A program made the position numbers and the translations under genes. Shown piece after piece: positions 37,401 to 48,842 of a stretch of DNA of 64,000 nucleotides. The DNA is from Eumeta japonica. Its lineage: Eukaryota; Arthropoda; Insecta; Lepidoptera; Psychidae. Below the pieces are notes generated by a model. That model ran no database searches. It saw nothing but the letters and a program-made list of their open reading frames with translations, and was not told the DNA's origin. The stretch is taken from the NCBI GenBank assembly GCA_005406025.1, contig BGZK01000885.1, positions 1-64,000 on the forward strand, in the 5' to 3' direction. Each line of letters opens with the position of its first letter. Within the stretch, counting starts at the first letter, position 1.

Positions 37401-38787
37401 TTGCGTAGCCTAAGACGGTCTGTCTACATTACAGATGTAAATTACATTGACATCAGTTTACAATAATTTTAAGTATGCATGTGTTAGTTTTGAATTGATA
37501 ACTTAGTTTTCTTTTGATAGCAGCCGGTTGGAATAGATAATAGTTATATAACAAAAGAAATTACTATAATGCAAATATTTCTAAAAGGAGTCGTTATATA
37601 TACATGGTTATATTCATTTGAACACTATAAAAATAAGTCAACGGTTTTAAAATATGCTGAAAGCACAGGTATGCGCATTTTCAGCATAAGGAAATTGATA
37701 AATTGATAATGATACTTGTAAGCTTACACATACATCGACGCTGTAACAGCTAAACGGAACGTCAATGTATGATCATCAAATATTAGGTAGACGAAGACTT
37801 CAAAGTCTCAGAAGAGTAGTAACTCTGTCCTTAGCTTCACTTCTGACTGTTCAGTGTCTGCTCGATCAGAGGTTCGACATTTACAGAACTAGAAGAAGTC
37901 GTAAAAGATATTCCTCGAGATTCGTAATATTTAAAAAAGTGAGCTCAACGAATGAATGTATGTTAAATATAAAGGAGAATATTTTGAAAAGCAATGAATG
38001 TTTTACTTATAGACTGTATTATATACGAATCGTGTAAAATATAAAATGTGTCCCACGTGACCCATAGAAATGTATAGTGATGTCATAGCTATCGTCAAAA
38101 GCGATTTGTTTAATATTTAAGCTATTGCATAGCTTTTATCGCGGGCTTTGAGCGCGGCGACCGAATCAAGAAATTCCGTAACGAAAATAAAACCTAACAC
38201 CCCCACTCCGCCTACCATGGAGTGTACATGTAGGTATATATGTATACATAGGTGTACCTATGTACAACAGTGAATAGCAGTTGCTGGTGAATAGCTATAC
38301 GCGTAAAATTTGTGTATAAAGTGTTTTAAATATTAATAAACAAAGTGAATTTATTAATAAAGAATGTGATGAAAAACTTGAATTAATATCAAAAAAAAAT
38401 TATATTTGCATAAATTGATAAAAAATGCTATGCCGCGGCAGTCCCACACGTTTATTTTTTTTACATTATCAGAGTGAAAAGATATTGAGTAAATCGAAAG
38501 AAAAAAAGCATAGACCGATGAAACACGCGGTATTATACAGCCAATAAGAGGTGATGGACGAACAGTGAAAACGTTGCGTTCTTTCCAGAAGGTGAAGGTT
38601 CGAGCTTTGATAAAAGAGCGATTAACCGTTGATATCGATTTAAATTATGCAACGACTGTTAACATTTCCTAACTTGTGCAGCATTAGCATGAAGGGCTTA
38701 AAATCTGGGACCCGCAATTCGACATAAAACCTTAGAGATTTTTGAAAAGAATCTGCCGCCATTTAACCAATCTTCTTTTTCCTGCAG

Positions 38788-38878
38788 AGATCGAGCCTCC
38801 TTTCCCTTATCGAGATGTCACCATCAAGAGGAATACTGATGTCAAAGAATATTATGAGATGCTCTCGGAAATTGGACG
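38788..38878 (+). CDS. Strn-Mlck: MLCK-family kinase exon: domain entry and start of the glycine loop
   Basis: The exon follows a pyrimidine-rich TTTTTCCTGCAG acceptor and ends at a GTGAGT donor. It starts with two bases completing a Glu codon and encodes IEPPFPYRDVTIKRN, TDVKEYYEMLSEIGR. The sequence D-V-x-x-Y-Y-x-x-L-x-E-I-G-R immediately before G-K-F-G is the usual entry into an MLCK or titin-type kinase domain. It is residues 12-42 counted from the candidate Met at 26737. The exon ends in phase 2, splitting the Arg codon of the glycine loop, and the next exon supplies the third base. It is moderately AT-rich compared with the next exon. The intron upstream is about 12 kb. Confidence 0.9.
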
Positions 38879-39137
38879 GTGAGTTCTCTCTTAATTCATG
38901 CTACTGCAATAATTTAACAGAAAACCCCAATTTTTAAATTAATATATCATGTATGAAATATTATTATGGTTCCTTATTTATTTTATTAAGTGGTAGTATA
39001 ATAAATTAATCGGGAGTAATTCGTTGAAGTTTTTAAACAAATATAAAATGAGATTTACTGTGTTGACACACAACACAGTGCAGTGTAAACATAGAAACAA
39101 CGTGTGTGAAAATATATACGAATGGCGTTTCTTCTAG
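38879..39137 (+). other. Kinase intron, 259 bp (phase 2)
   Basis: The only short intron in the visible gene, AT-rich with GTGAGT and TTCTAG boundaries. It splits the glycine-loop Arg codon. Confidence 0.9.
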
Positions 39138-39341
39138 GGGCAAATTCGGCACGGTGTACCTATGCCAGGAGAAGAATACGGGGCTGCAGCTGGCGGCGAA
39201 GGTGGTGCCCGTCAGCCGCAGGGACGAGCGCAGGAATGTGGAGAGGGAGGTGGAGGTGATGAGGGCCCTGCGTCACCCGCGGCTCATCCAGCTCTACGAC
39301 GCCTACGACTGGGGCAAGCACATGTGCGTTGTGCTAGAACT
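39138..39341 (+). CDS. Strn-Mlck: MLCK-family kinase exon: glycine loop, ATP lysine, helix C
   Basis: The acceptor is CTTCTAG and the donor GTGAGT. The exon completes Arg and gives GKFGTVYLCQEKN, then LQLAAKVVPVSRR, NVEREVEVMRALRHP, LIQLYDAYDW and HMCVVLEL. Visible kinase landmarks are the rest of the GRGKFGTV glycine loop (about residues 41-48 from the candidate Met), the ATP-anchoring lysine in AAKVV (about residue 63), the helix C glutamate in REVEVM (about residue 79), and the hinge region VVLEL. MLCK-family kinases transfer phosphate from ATP to the regulatory light chain of myosin II in the cytoplasm and in muscle; that role is inferred from family. The exon is strikingly GC-rich in this AT-rich window, as is the last exon. 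It ends in phase 2. Confidence 0.97.
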
Positions 39342-39778
39342 GTGAGTATAGAAATTTTATACCGTTCTTTTTTATTTGCGGAGACGTTTTCTTCTTCTAT
39401 AGCGCTCCAGTTCTTCACTCACACGGGAACCATGACACTTGTGGTTGATACACTTTAAATCAAATTTCGGCTTCAATTATTTTCAAAAGTACTAAGATTT
39501 AGAAATACAATATACCAGATGCTAGTCGTCATTTCCTTGGTACTTTATTTTGTTTATTAATTATGTACAAAAAAATGTTTATATACCTAATATAATCATG
39601 ATAACAAAATATTTTTAAAGACCGACAATTCAAATAATTTCAAATTCCAGCCGCCATTCTTTTGGATATATCTTTGTTCGTATTAATATGTATGTACTAC
39701 ATTATCCTTTTACAAGCGGTGGCAAGAAAAGAGAAAATGCCATTCGTAAACTTTAAACGTAAAAGTTAACAAACGTCT

Positions 39779-39922
39779 CAAAGGCGGATCCAGCCTTCCA
39801 GTCAGGGGTCGTACATACGAAATATAGTCAGGACTGGCTACAACTCGATTACAATAGTATGGGACAAAGACGCACCACAGGGGGTCATGTCGCCCATGAC
39901 CGCCCCTTTGAATCCACCTTTG
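39779..39922. mobile_element. Short inverted-repeat element, CAAAGGCGGATCC family, copy 1
   Basis: The left end CAAAGGCGGATCCAGCCTTC and the right end TTTGAATCCACCTTTG are imperfect inverted repeats. The interior has ACTCGATTACAATAGTATGG and GGGTCATGTCGCCCATGACC. Two relatives lie at 55134-55264 and from 63868. The GGCGGATCCAG end resembles hAT-type termini, but no clean 8-bp duplication is seen. Confidence 0.65.
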
Positions 39923-40817
39923 CGTTATCTATCAAGCCTTGCCTTTAATTTTACACTTGACGTTTCCATCTTTTGGTGGAAGTCTCTCACAATATATTGT
40001 GTATAAATACCAACTTATAAGTGTGACATCACGACAGTCTATTCGCGGTGAAGTTGGCATGGCTGTTGTCTCAAACGCGATCTCATTCCGAGAACCGGAC
40101 CGCAAACGCGGCGACGGCGCGTCCTGCGACAGCGCCGCGGCCGTAACGGTAAATCTCGGCGACGCGCGCGCCGCCGCGCCCGGACACTACGCGAATTGAA
40201 TCATCGTCGGCGTGTTGCAATTCGAGTTGCGCTCGCGCATCGCGTTTTATTCTCGAAGGATGCCAAAAATATAATGATCCCGTTGATGACGTGTCAACGT
40301 CTATATATGTGCGGATTACGAAACGTCACGAATATATTTTCAGTTCAAGTTGGCCACAATACCGCTCTAAAGTTGGGAGTTTATTCGTAAACTGTCTACC
40401 TCACCGAGTATGATAATTTTCGATAAGCTCAATAATTGAGATGGATATTGAAGAAGTGATATATCGGGATATAATTCAGTATTAAAATAAATAAACGATA
40501 AATAATTATTTCTCGATCAAAAGAAAATTTGAGAAATAACAATTTTATAGAAAAGGAAATCCTAAATGCGTTCTACTGAATTTAGTTCTCATTTTTGTAT
40601 GATTAGATGCTATTTTTTTCGTAGCATCGATTATAAAGAAGATATTTTAACTGATATCTAATTAATCCAATTCCAAACATTTTTGTAATTTGCACATTCG
40701 TTATTATCGCACGATGCCTAAAGTATGCATTTCGTTACATTGTTAGATGCAAAAACGACTGCTATCTCGTATTTGAGCCAGTACATTACATTTTCGTAAT
40801 TGTTTAAAATATTTTTT

Positions 40818-40914
40818 AATCCTCGCTTAAAACGACTTGACATACATAAGGCTAATTTTCTAAAAGTTTTAGAAAATCAGCCTTATGTATGTCAAGCCGT
40901 TTTAGGCGAGGATT
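40818..40914. repeat. 97-bp near-perfect palindrome (48-bp arms, one-base spacer)
   Basis: The axis is at 40866. The left arm opens AATCCTCGCTTAAAACGACT and the reverse complement of the right arm AATCCTCGCCTAAAACGGCT. By eye only three of 48 pairs mismatch, all transitions. A second smaller palindrome overlaps its right edge (GATTGTCTAAAAGT, AC, ACTTTTAGAAAATC at 40911-40940). Confidence 0.92.
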
Positions 40915-41790
40915 GTCTAAAAGTACACTTTTAGAAAATCGTCCCTACGTCATTCGTAATCCAATCCACATATGTCAGCGATACAAATGTAATATTTTTG
41001 CTGCATATAAAGTCAACTATTACACGCGTCCTTGTATCTCATGCTAAATTCGATGTTAAAATGTATTATTTGTATGACTGTACGTTTTTAAATCACGAAT
41101 TCATCTTTCTTTTCTAACATTCGGCACACTCGGCCATAACGGTGATTCTCACCGTACGACTACTTTCAAATACTGCGCAAAGTGAATAACAGTCGTGTGC
41201 AATTTACAAGTTACATTCTCAAATTTTATCTTACTCTCCTGACGCTACAAAATGGTGCATACCTCACAAATGCAATGACCGGAATACTTAATGTACCGCA
41301 AACATTTTCAATTCAAAAGGGTTTGCAAGACTTTTCCCTGTATGACCGGCGCCTGACACCTTCTTTCCGGATCCTCGATAAGAGCTTTTCGGTTCAGTTC
41401 GATACACAATTATATGCGCTTTTGTGGAAATACAAAAAAAAATTGTACATTTGACATTAATCAATAGACCGACTGGAGTTGAGACGATGACGTGGCGTTT
41501 ACGACGCGACACTCGTCGGCGGCAAGACCTATGATCAAAATCGGCCCCATGATATTGTATGAAACGAAAAACACTAAACAAACTGTTCTAGTAATTTTAT
41601 GGTTACTTTTTGTATTGTGATAGAGCACCACAGAGAGAGACCTATATACCGAACGAACGTGTCTGAAGACACCATCGTGTAGTAGAAACGTGAGTCTGAC
41701 TTGTCTGTAATACGCGAATGGGCTGGCTCGGCCGGTGAGGTACCACGCTGTCACACAATACGGCCGTGAATTAGCAGCTCCCGCTACTGT

Positions 41791-41958
41791 ATTTCGTCCA
41801 GTGAGTGAGAATTCCGGTGGCCCACTTCTCCTCCATAAGAAATCCTATTCCTGCTTCAGGGTCGGTAACACACTGGTGACTTCTCTGTGATTACGAGAGT
41901 CTACGGGCGACAGTGACAACCTGCCCTTTAGTGTTTCGCATGCTCGTTTTGCTACTCA
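41791..41958 (+). mobile_element. Lepidopteran dispersed repeat (CAACGCACCTGTGACT family), copy 2
   Basis: TTTCGTCCAGTGAGTGAGAA, TTCCGGTGGCCCACT, CCTATTCCTGC, AACACACTGGTGACT, GTCTACGGGCGACAGTGAC and GCATGCTCGTTTTGC follow the order of the copy at 22192-22358 with diverged bases. Confidence 0.8.
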
Positions 41959-42659
41959 AAACTGCTATAATGCTAATCAATCAATGCCATCGTTGTATGA
42001 AAATTCTAATAGCCAATAGTCTTCAACTGGGTGTCTTACAAGTATTACAATTTTAAAATTACCATCGAACCGAAGACGGACCGCAAGTTCGCGCCACCCA
42101 GACACCAACCAGTACCCTTGACTAATTGACAGTTCGCAGATTGCATACAGCAGAAAACACTTGCGCATTCCGAACGCCAATTGAGACAACAACGATTATA
42201 TTATTCGGCCTTCGTCGTACGATCACTTTAAAATCGTCCGTTCTCTTCTTCGCATATATCATCCCTACTAATGTTATAAATGTACGAGTGTGTTTGTTGG
42301 ATTGTGCCCTGATGTCATGCACCATCAAAGCAGAAAATTTACGTTTTTTTTTGTGCTTTAAAGATAATTCATTTAACAAAAGTTATAACCATTATTAATG
42401 CAATTCGGCGTTACTGCTAGAAGACGTAGTCGCATAAAAGATAAGCTAGCGTGTATCTCTTTCTCCGTCTGTTTATGTTCTTGTAACTTGACAATAGCAT
42501 AACCAATTTTAGTAAAATTTCATACACTGACTGTCGGGTAAAATATAAGCTACCGCCTGTCTGTCCGTTTGCCTATTTATCTATGTCTTTTTATAACTAC
42601 ATAATCCAAAAGTAATTATTTTTATTTCATTTTGTTGACCGTATTTATCTCGTTTTGTT

Positions 42660-42781
42660 TGGAGGGTTAGAGGATTGGAGAAGGAATATAAGGATTGAGA
42701 GGAAGAGGGAGGAGGGGAAAGAGGGACATATGAAGTAAGAGAGTGAGGGAGAAAAGTGAGAATGAGAGCGAAAAGAAGATA
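42660..42781 (+). repeat. Purine-rich tract of about 120 bases
   Basis: The + strand is almost all A and G (GGAAGAGGGAGGAGGGGAAA, GAGAGTGAGGGAGAAAAGTG). Such tracts can form triplex DNA. The 72-codon minus-strand frame across it (Ser/Pro/Leu-rich) follows from composition. Confidence 0.8.
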
Positions 42782-45700
42782 TTTTGGTAATAGAATCAAG
42801 TTTGTGATAGATGTTTTAATTAAAATTCAAATTGCGGTCGTAATATGCGTCACATAAAATAAAAATTATATTCTAATGTTACTCTTAAAGGAAAATCCAA
42901 TAAAAAAGGCAACGTTAAAAAATCGTATAAACCACCTGGTACTTTGTATATCTCGGCCTCAACTGACGGAAACTTGTTGACATGTGCCTTTCTGTGTGTG
43001 TGGCCCTGGTATTAGTTTTGGAAGCAAATTTATTTATCTATTCAAGAATTCGCTGTACTGGAACTAACTTAGGTAATAATTATTTGACGGCTATTAAATT
43101 GAACGTATTGCAAACTTCAACGCGTTAAATTAAGCATATTAAAATGTTGTTCCAATCGGTTTTAAGAAATATATCTTTAAAATGTACGTAAGTAAAGTAC
43201 ATTTTGGTTAGATCTGATATATAAAACGAACAAGCACACAGTCGTATCAGTTTGTACTAGTATTTGTCTTTCCTGTTTGCGAGCACTGATGCTTTAGTGC
43301 CAATGATTTTAGCTGAACCGTACCAAAATTCGAAAATATATTGCGTAAAGTGAAAGCATAAAGTCAAGGTGCTAAATCAGCCTCACAGTTAAACTGTTTG
43401 TTCGGGAATCCACATTAATCAGTATGAGAGACGGAGTCGAAAATTCAACAGTTAAAACAATATGGAAGTTTCGTATAAATGGTGATTTCAAAATTTCTTA
43501 AAAACGAAAACATCAAATATTTCCTTCGTCATGTTTAATGAAACGTTCAGCGAACCTGTGTTTTGCACCACAAAACCATTGTATGACTAAAAATTCACTA
43601 AATAAGTCTAGAAAGGTAAAACCTTGACAATGTAGGGCGGAAAAATACACGTTTATAGACGCCGTGACGTGACGGACCGGAGGCGTCGGGATCGTACTTT
43701 AGGACGGTCGAAGATAATCGGTGACGGTCGAAGTCTGTGACCACCCTCACCGTCAGAGACCGCCATTCGCGACGACGATGGTCGCCGACCTCGTATACTT
43801 TTAATAGTCGAAGTCGTAACCATCGAATGGTTCCGTATAAGGCGGCAGGAGCGCACAGGAGACGCCACTAATAAAAGGCCGGCGTCACCGGCGCGTCACG
43901 TCGCGCCGCCGCGCAAAATAGTTGGAGCCCGGCCAGCGTTACACCGGACTATGCGCGAACGCACGCGTACACACATACAGAACATGCGGTCGTCGATTCA
44001 CGTCTTATATACCTCACGCACTAGTGGTCGTTCCCGTCTTCGCTCCAGGGAACGTACAAATCTCTATTTCCGTTCTGGCTCCGGATCGACGTAGTCGAAC
44101 GCTATATCAATGTCTGCAATCTGCATGCATCCATCTGGATGTTGGTGCACTGCACGTGTATCGGCAGCCGTGTGTTGCATCCACCCGCGCCTTAGCGAGC
44201 GTCAAAGTATACGAATCGGAAATTTCAAAATATAATTGCATTCGTGGTTGATCCATATATGGGTGAATTTAGTTTTTAACTTAAGTACTATAATTTATAA
44301 GATGGGAAAAAGAGCACGGTATATTTAATTAGTAATACGTAAGTTTATTAAAGTTCATGGATTACTAAAAAAATCCACTCATCAGAACGCAATGTTTAAA
44401 AGTTGTATCGTTTTTGTAATCAAAAGCCACAGATATTAGGGCTCTGATAGTCGGTAGACTTCTAGGATCGACGATGCTACAACTGGCCACATATATAAAC
44501 ATTTAAATGTTAAATAGGACCTTTTTGGACGCTTAATTCCCTTGATTACACCCTTAAGAATAACAGGGTTCCAAAGCATTTAAAAAGTTGTCGTGTTAGA
44601 TTCCACCTGCATCCACCCTTGAATGCACCTACTATATATACAATATGTCACTAAGACTAGCTCGTCACGCACAAGTGGCTAGTTCACTCTGTTTTAGAGC
44701 ATTTTTTTCACTACATTTCTCTTCACAAAACGAAAAATGGATGATACAAGTAACCAGGACTTTTAACAATTTGAGACTCGTCGTAAAATCTTTGCTTCAT
44801 TTAAAAAAAAATACTACTATTACCTTTTCGATTGTATTTATGTTATTGTCAATATGCATAAACGAGAGCATTAGCAATAATGTTTCAAAATTTTTAAATG
44901 ATCGGCACTTCGCTAATTTACGACAAAACACGGGATTCCAATTTTAAATATGTCATCCCAAAGAGCAACGCATGCGCCGACGGCGAGTGTTCGCGGCCGA
45001 GTGATCCATTCATGCTCGCAACTAATTTTAGAGATGGACGCAAACACGTTTATCTTAGCGTTTCGCCAATCCCCAATCGGATAAGTCAAATAAACAGCAA
45101 CGATTGATTTGAAAATTCCCACCGTTTCGTGTCTGAATGAAAAGGATTTTGTAAACGTGAATTCGGAGGTGGTACTATCGTCGATCGAGGGACTCGTCCG
45201 CTGGAGTCCTTGCGGGATACACCGGCAGAACTGTACGAGGTAGGTGTGATACAGAAATGTTAGATTTCAATGCATTGTCGAAGCGCATAGTACATCATGC
45301 AATAGCAATGGTAAACAGTACAGTTATAATGCGGAAATTGACAAACTGATTGACGGAGTGCATAGTCAAATGCACACACGGAACAGCTGGATGCAGAAGC
45401 ATAAAATTTTGCACCCGAGCTTTTTATGTAACGTAAGTCAGCGCGGAAAAGGGATTTTTTTTTAATTTATCGCTTAAGAGGTTAATTTAAGTTTGTCTAA
45501 TCTTCGACTTTAGATATATGGAAATATGTAAGTATATAAGTTTACGATTAGGTATGAAAGCTTACTGATGCATCGTTTTTAAAAATTCAATTCCTAAAAC
45601 GCAAAGGGATTATGCTCGTAAATAAAAAAAAACGCCAGCTTTTATGTGTTTTATATAGAATTTGGCGTGAGATTGTTTTTTTTTTTGATATTTCACGGCC

Positions 45701-46103
45701 TAAAACCGAACGAAATCAACTAGAGTAAGACAGAGTGAAATTAGAATGGGACTCGCATCGGAACCGACAGCGAAGCGAAATCGTAATCGAAAACAGAATC
45801 GGTACAGGATTGACTTTCGATATAAAGGATAAGTACCTGGATGAGAGAGCTTCGCTCGTTTTTTTTGGTAAATATATTTAGATACGAATTACATACTGGT
45901 GAAATATTAATAACATATATATGTTTCAATCTTCCCGACATAGTAATATTTTTATCATCACAGTTTGACTTAGTGTTGTATAACAACGCCATCCATTGTC
46001 AAGTAGCTTTAGTGTTGCTGCGTCAGTGAAGCAGTTGCTCCCAATAATAGTTTTCCTCACAAAAAGAAATTTGAAAAAAAAAACTAAAAAATCTGAAAAA
46101 ATT

Positions 46104-46372
46104 AACATGTGGAATCGAACCGGTGTCTTTTGGATTCGGGACCGCCCGATTTTCCAACTGTACTATTACAACTTGTCGATAGAGGTTAAATTTATCTTCG
46201 TGTTCTAATTCTAATTCATTGCTCGAAAACACGAATAAAACGAGATTTACTAAAAATGAAACCTAGCTAGATCGATTTATTACCCCAGAAACCTCCTGCA
46301 TACTAAATTTCATAGAAATCGCTGGATTCGTTTCCCGAGATTCTGATTATATTTATACACACAAGAAGAATT
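46104..46372 (-). mobile_element. Element with antisense tRNA-like head and CCGTTTCCCGAGAT-type tail
   Basis: On the minus strand TAGTACAGTTGG (A box, 46153-46164) and GGTTCGATTCC (B box, 46110-46120) are good Pol III matches, but the arms do not pair as a tRNA. The tail on the + strand, ACTAAATTTCATAGAAATCG then CGTTTCCCGAGATTCTG, matches the larger relative at 47972-48842. Confidence 0.6.
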
Positions 46373-46989
46373 AACGTTTCAATAGAGCCTTCTTTATCAA
46401 ATCTGTAATTTAAAATATTTATATTTTGGCTTCATCAAATGCTTTCTCGAGTAATAATGGTTTTAATTGAAAAACAATAAAAATTACTCATGTACACCAG
46501 ATTCTAGACATTAAAAACTTTCTTAAGCACCACCAAACCATAAACATCAAATTTAACGATCATAAATAAGGCTCACGTCACCGAAACACTAAAAATAGAA
46601 AATAGTACTTCGTAATTTTCTAATTTCTTCGTATTCCTTATTTGCAAATACGTTTAATTGATTATCAGTGCCGGTCATCAATTTCCCACGAAGCGGCTCC
46701 AATGTTGACCTTATGCCGTGCTCACAAAAAGCGAATATAAATCGATTCGCCCGGTCGAAAGAGCGTTTGTCTTTTTTCATCTATAAAACGGCAGCCGCGC
46801 CGTATATTAACGACATAAACAAACGGCTACGTTACAATCCACGTAAACATTATTAGAACAACATTACTCTCGTACGCGCAGCGCGTTTACTGTCCGCCAT
46901 TAACCCATATATCAAGGTACAGGCGCTGCGGCCGTTCCAGTTTATAGCTACGAAGTTATACATCTCATGGATATCACACGAAAGCGGTG

Positions 46990-47219
46990 CGGGGCAGCGG
47001 TAAAGGGAGCTAGCTGCTGCCTGAGGTACGGGAGGTACCGTGTTCGATTTAAACCAAGAACGAATTGACCAATGAGCGAACTCAAGTGTGCTACTTAAGT
47101 TTACCACTTAAGTCAAATTATATCGCACGTTCCGTGCCTTGGAAGATACGCCAATCCCGGACCTTTGAGTCCCTATCCAGGCTTGAATATTGTCATTGGG
47201 TGGCAATATTCAAGCCTGG
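46990..47219 (+). mobile_element. SINE-like segment ending in a 16-bp-arm hairpin
   Basis: GGCAGCGGTAAAGGGAGCTA, GCTGCCTGAGGTACGGGAG and a B-box-like GTGTTCGATTTAAACC recall lepidopteran SINEs. At the right CCAGGCTTGAATATTG (47177-47192) pairs perfectly with CAATATTCAAGCCTGG (47204-47219) across an 11-base loop. Confidence 0.5.
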
Positions 47220-47971
47220 GATAAGATTTGGAACAGCATGAACGATCTTCAAGTCCAAGTTCTTTCAATCTAAAACGAAAAGATTGCACGGCTGTTCGTC
47301 TCCGCGTTGGGATTGAGGGTTGAACGGCATATATTATCATGATTGTTGTATAGCTAGCTTATTTTAACAAATCTCTAACAACGCGTACATTAATTAATTA
47401 TGACGCGCTGTTTTTAACTGAACGACTGTAATGAGGGTAGGCAGAGGAATCAGCTTCGTGTACGGAATAAAATTTCGATGTATCGTAGAATATGTTATTG
47501 TGTCGAATTCCTTACACCGCATTGTAGAAGCGTGCCCTCCCACGATTTCTTATTTAAGACCGAGGGACTGGGCGGTGAACTCCCCACGTTGGTCCAATAC
47601 TGGCTGAAACTTGCTAATCATCATCAATGCAATAACACCGTCTGAAACTGAAGACTTATCGTGTTCTCGATTTTAATTTTTCTGATGAAAAAAATCTTTC
47701 AATTTGACCATGCTATTCGAATATTTGAATGCCTTTGCTTATTTAAACGATACGAAGGACTTAAAGAACCTACGATTTCAACGTTAGTTATAATTATTTA
47801 ATAAAACTGGAATCAACCTAGGAGACCTGGACATAGTTAAGAAGTTCAGTTAAGTTGAACAGGAGTTTCAAAATTTAATGAGGAAAAGTCCTAACCATGT
47901 CATGTATAAAATAATAAACATAATAAAATTCTTATTTTGGCAATACAAATTACGTAAGTGGTGCAAAAAAT

Positions 47972-48842
47972 GCACTAGCTGGGCGACCGAGCTTTGCTCG
48001 GATTATTTTTTGGAGACACTAAGTGTATAAAACACTGTTAACATACCAAGCTGTAAAACTAATGTTACTTCATTTCGCTGATTAAAAAACTGTCCATTAT
48101 CACCAGTAAAATATCAAGTGCCGTAATATTAACATTATAAAATATGGTTGTCTGAGGCGATTTCAATGTTTCTAAAATATTTTATTAATGATTTCTGTAC
48201 AATTTGTAATATTCGACATATTTTACTACTTACTTAGTGCTACTAATGAGATCGTATTGAGATCTAATTGAGATCGTAGTTTTATCTTTTAACACAAGAT
48301 GGCACTCGTTTCCCATTGAATGGACCACAACTGACTACTGACACATTTTCAAATTAATATTCCAAAAACAACCACGAAAATAAAAAAAAAACTAATATTG
48401 AGGTTATTTTTGATAAAATTAATTTAAAAAAAAAAGCAACCGGGAAGTGGATCAAATTTAACTTGCAAGATAAAAATGCTTGTCATAATAATAAAAATTA
48501 AAAAGCGTAATAAAAAAAAATTAAAAAAATCGAGATGCACACCAGGCTCGAACTCGGAATCTTCTCCATACAAAGCATACGTGATAGTCGCTGCTCCACG
48601 GCAACTGTAAAGCCCGCGGCGAAATACCTCTATATTTAGTAAGTAAGCACTCATATCCCGGTTTTTAATTTTTTTCTTGGAAAATCGCGTTTTCCCGGGA
48701 AAAACACCTATGTTGATAAACTTGAAACACTAAACTTTAACTAAATATAATTTTTTCATGAAAATCGTTAGAGCCGTTTCCGAGATAGCTGGTATATATA
48801 AACAAACAAATATACAAGAATTGCTCGTTTAAAGGTATTAGA
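47972..48842 (+). mobile_element. Long non-coding repeat, CTAGCTGGGCGACCGAGC start to GCTCGTTTAAAGG end
   Basis: The 5' end has CTAGCTGGGCGACCGAGC with the perfect hairpin CCGAGC-TTT-GCTCGG. The 3' end reads CATGAAAATCGTTAGAGCC, GTTTCCGAGATAGCTGG, a TATATA stretch and CAAGAATTGCTCGTTTAAAG. Both ends are familiar from moth genomes. An antisense tRNA-like segment lies inside (B box within 48545-48555, A box within 48590-48600, minus strand). There is no coding capacity. Confidence 0.7.

Larger units (their letters stand above)
26771..38787 (+). other. Kinase intron, about 12.0 kb (phase 1)
   Basis: Bounded by GTGAGT and TGCAG. It contains LINE tails, SINE-like pieces, a 13-bp tandem array, a 75-bp inverted-repeat element and a minus-strand LINE end, all listed separately. 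The GC-richer segments at 30400-30700, 33930-34400 and 35890-36170 are candidate regulatory islands. No additional exon was recognised. Confidence 0.75.

Noticed and set aside
39162..39458. 98-codon frame overlapping the kinase exon
   Set aside because: Out-of-frame shadow of the GC-rich exon running into the intron.
43653..44251. CpG-rich block with frames on both strands
   Set aside because: Could be a promoter or enhancer, but frames have no domain and there is no donor or transcript evidence; not called as a gene.
46104..46180. True tRNA gene on the minus strand
   Set aside because: A and B boxes are good but acceptor, D and T stems do not pair; treated as a tRNA-derived repeat head.
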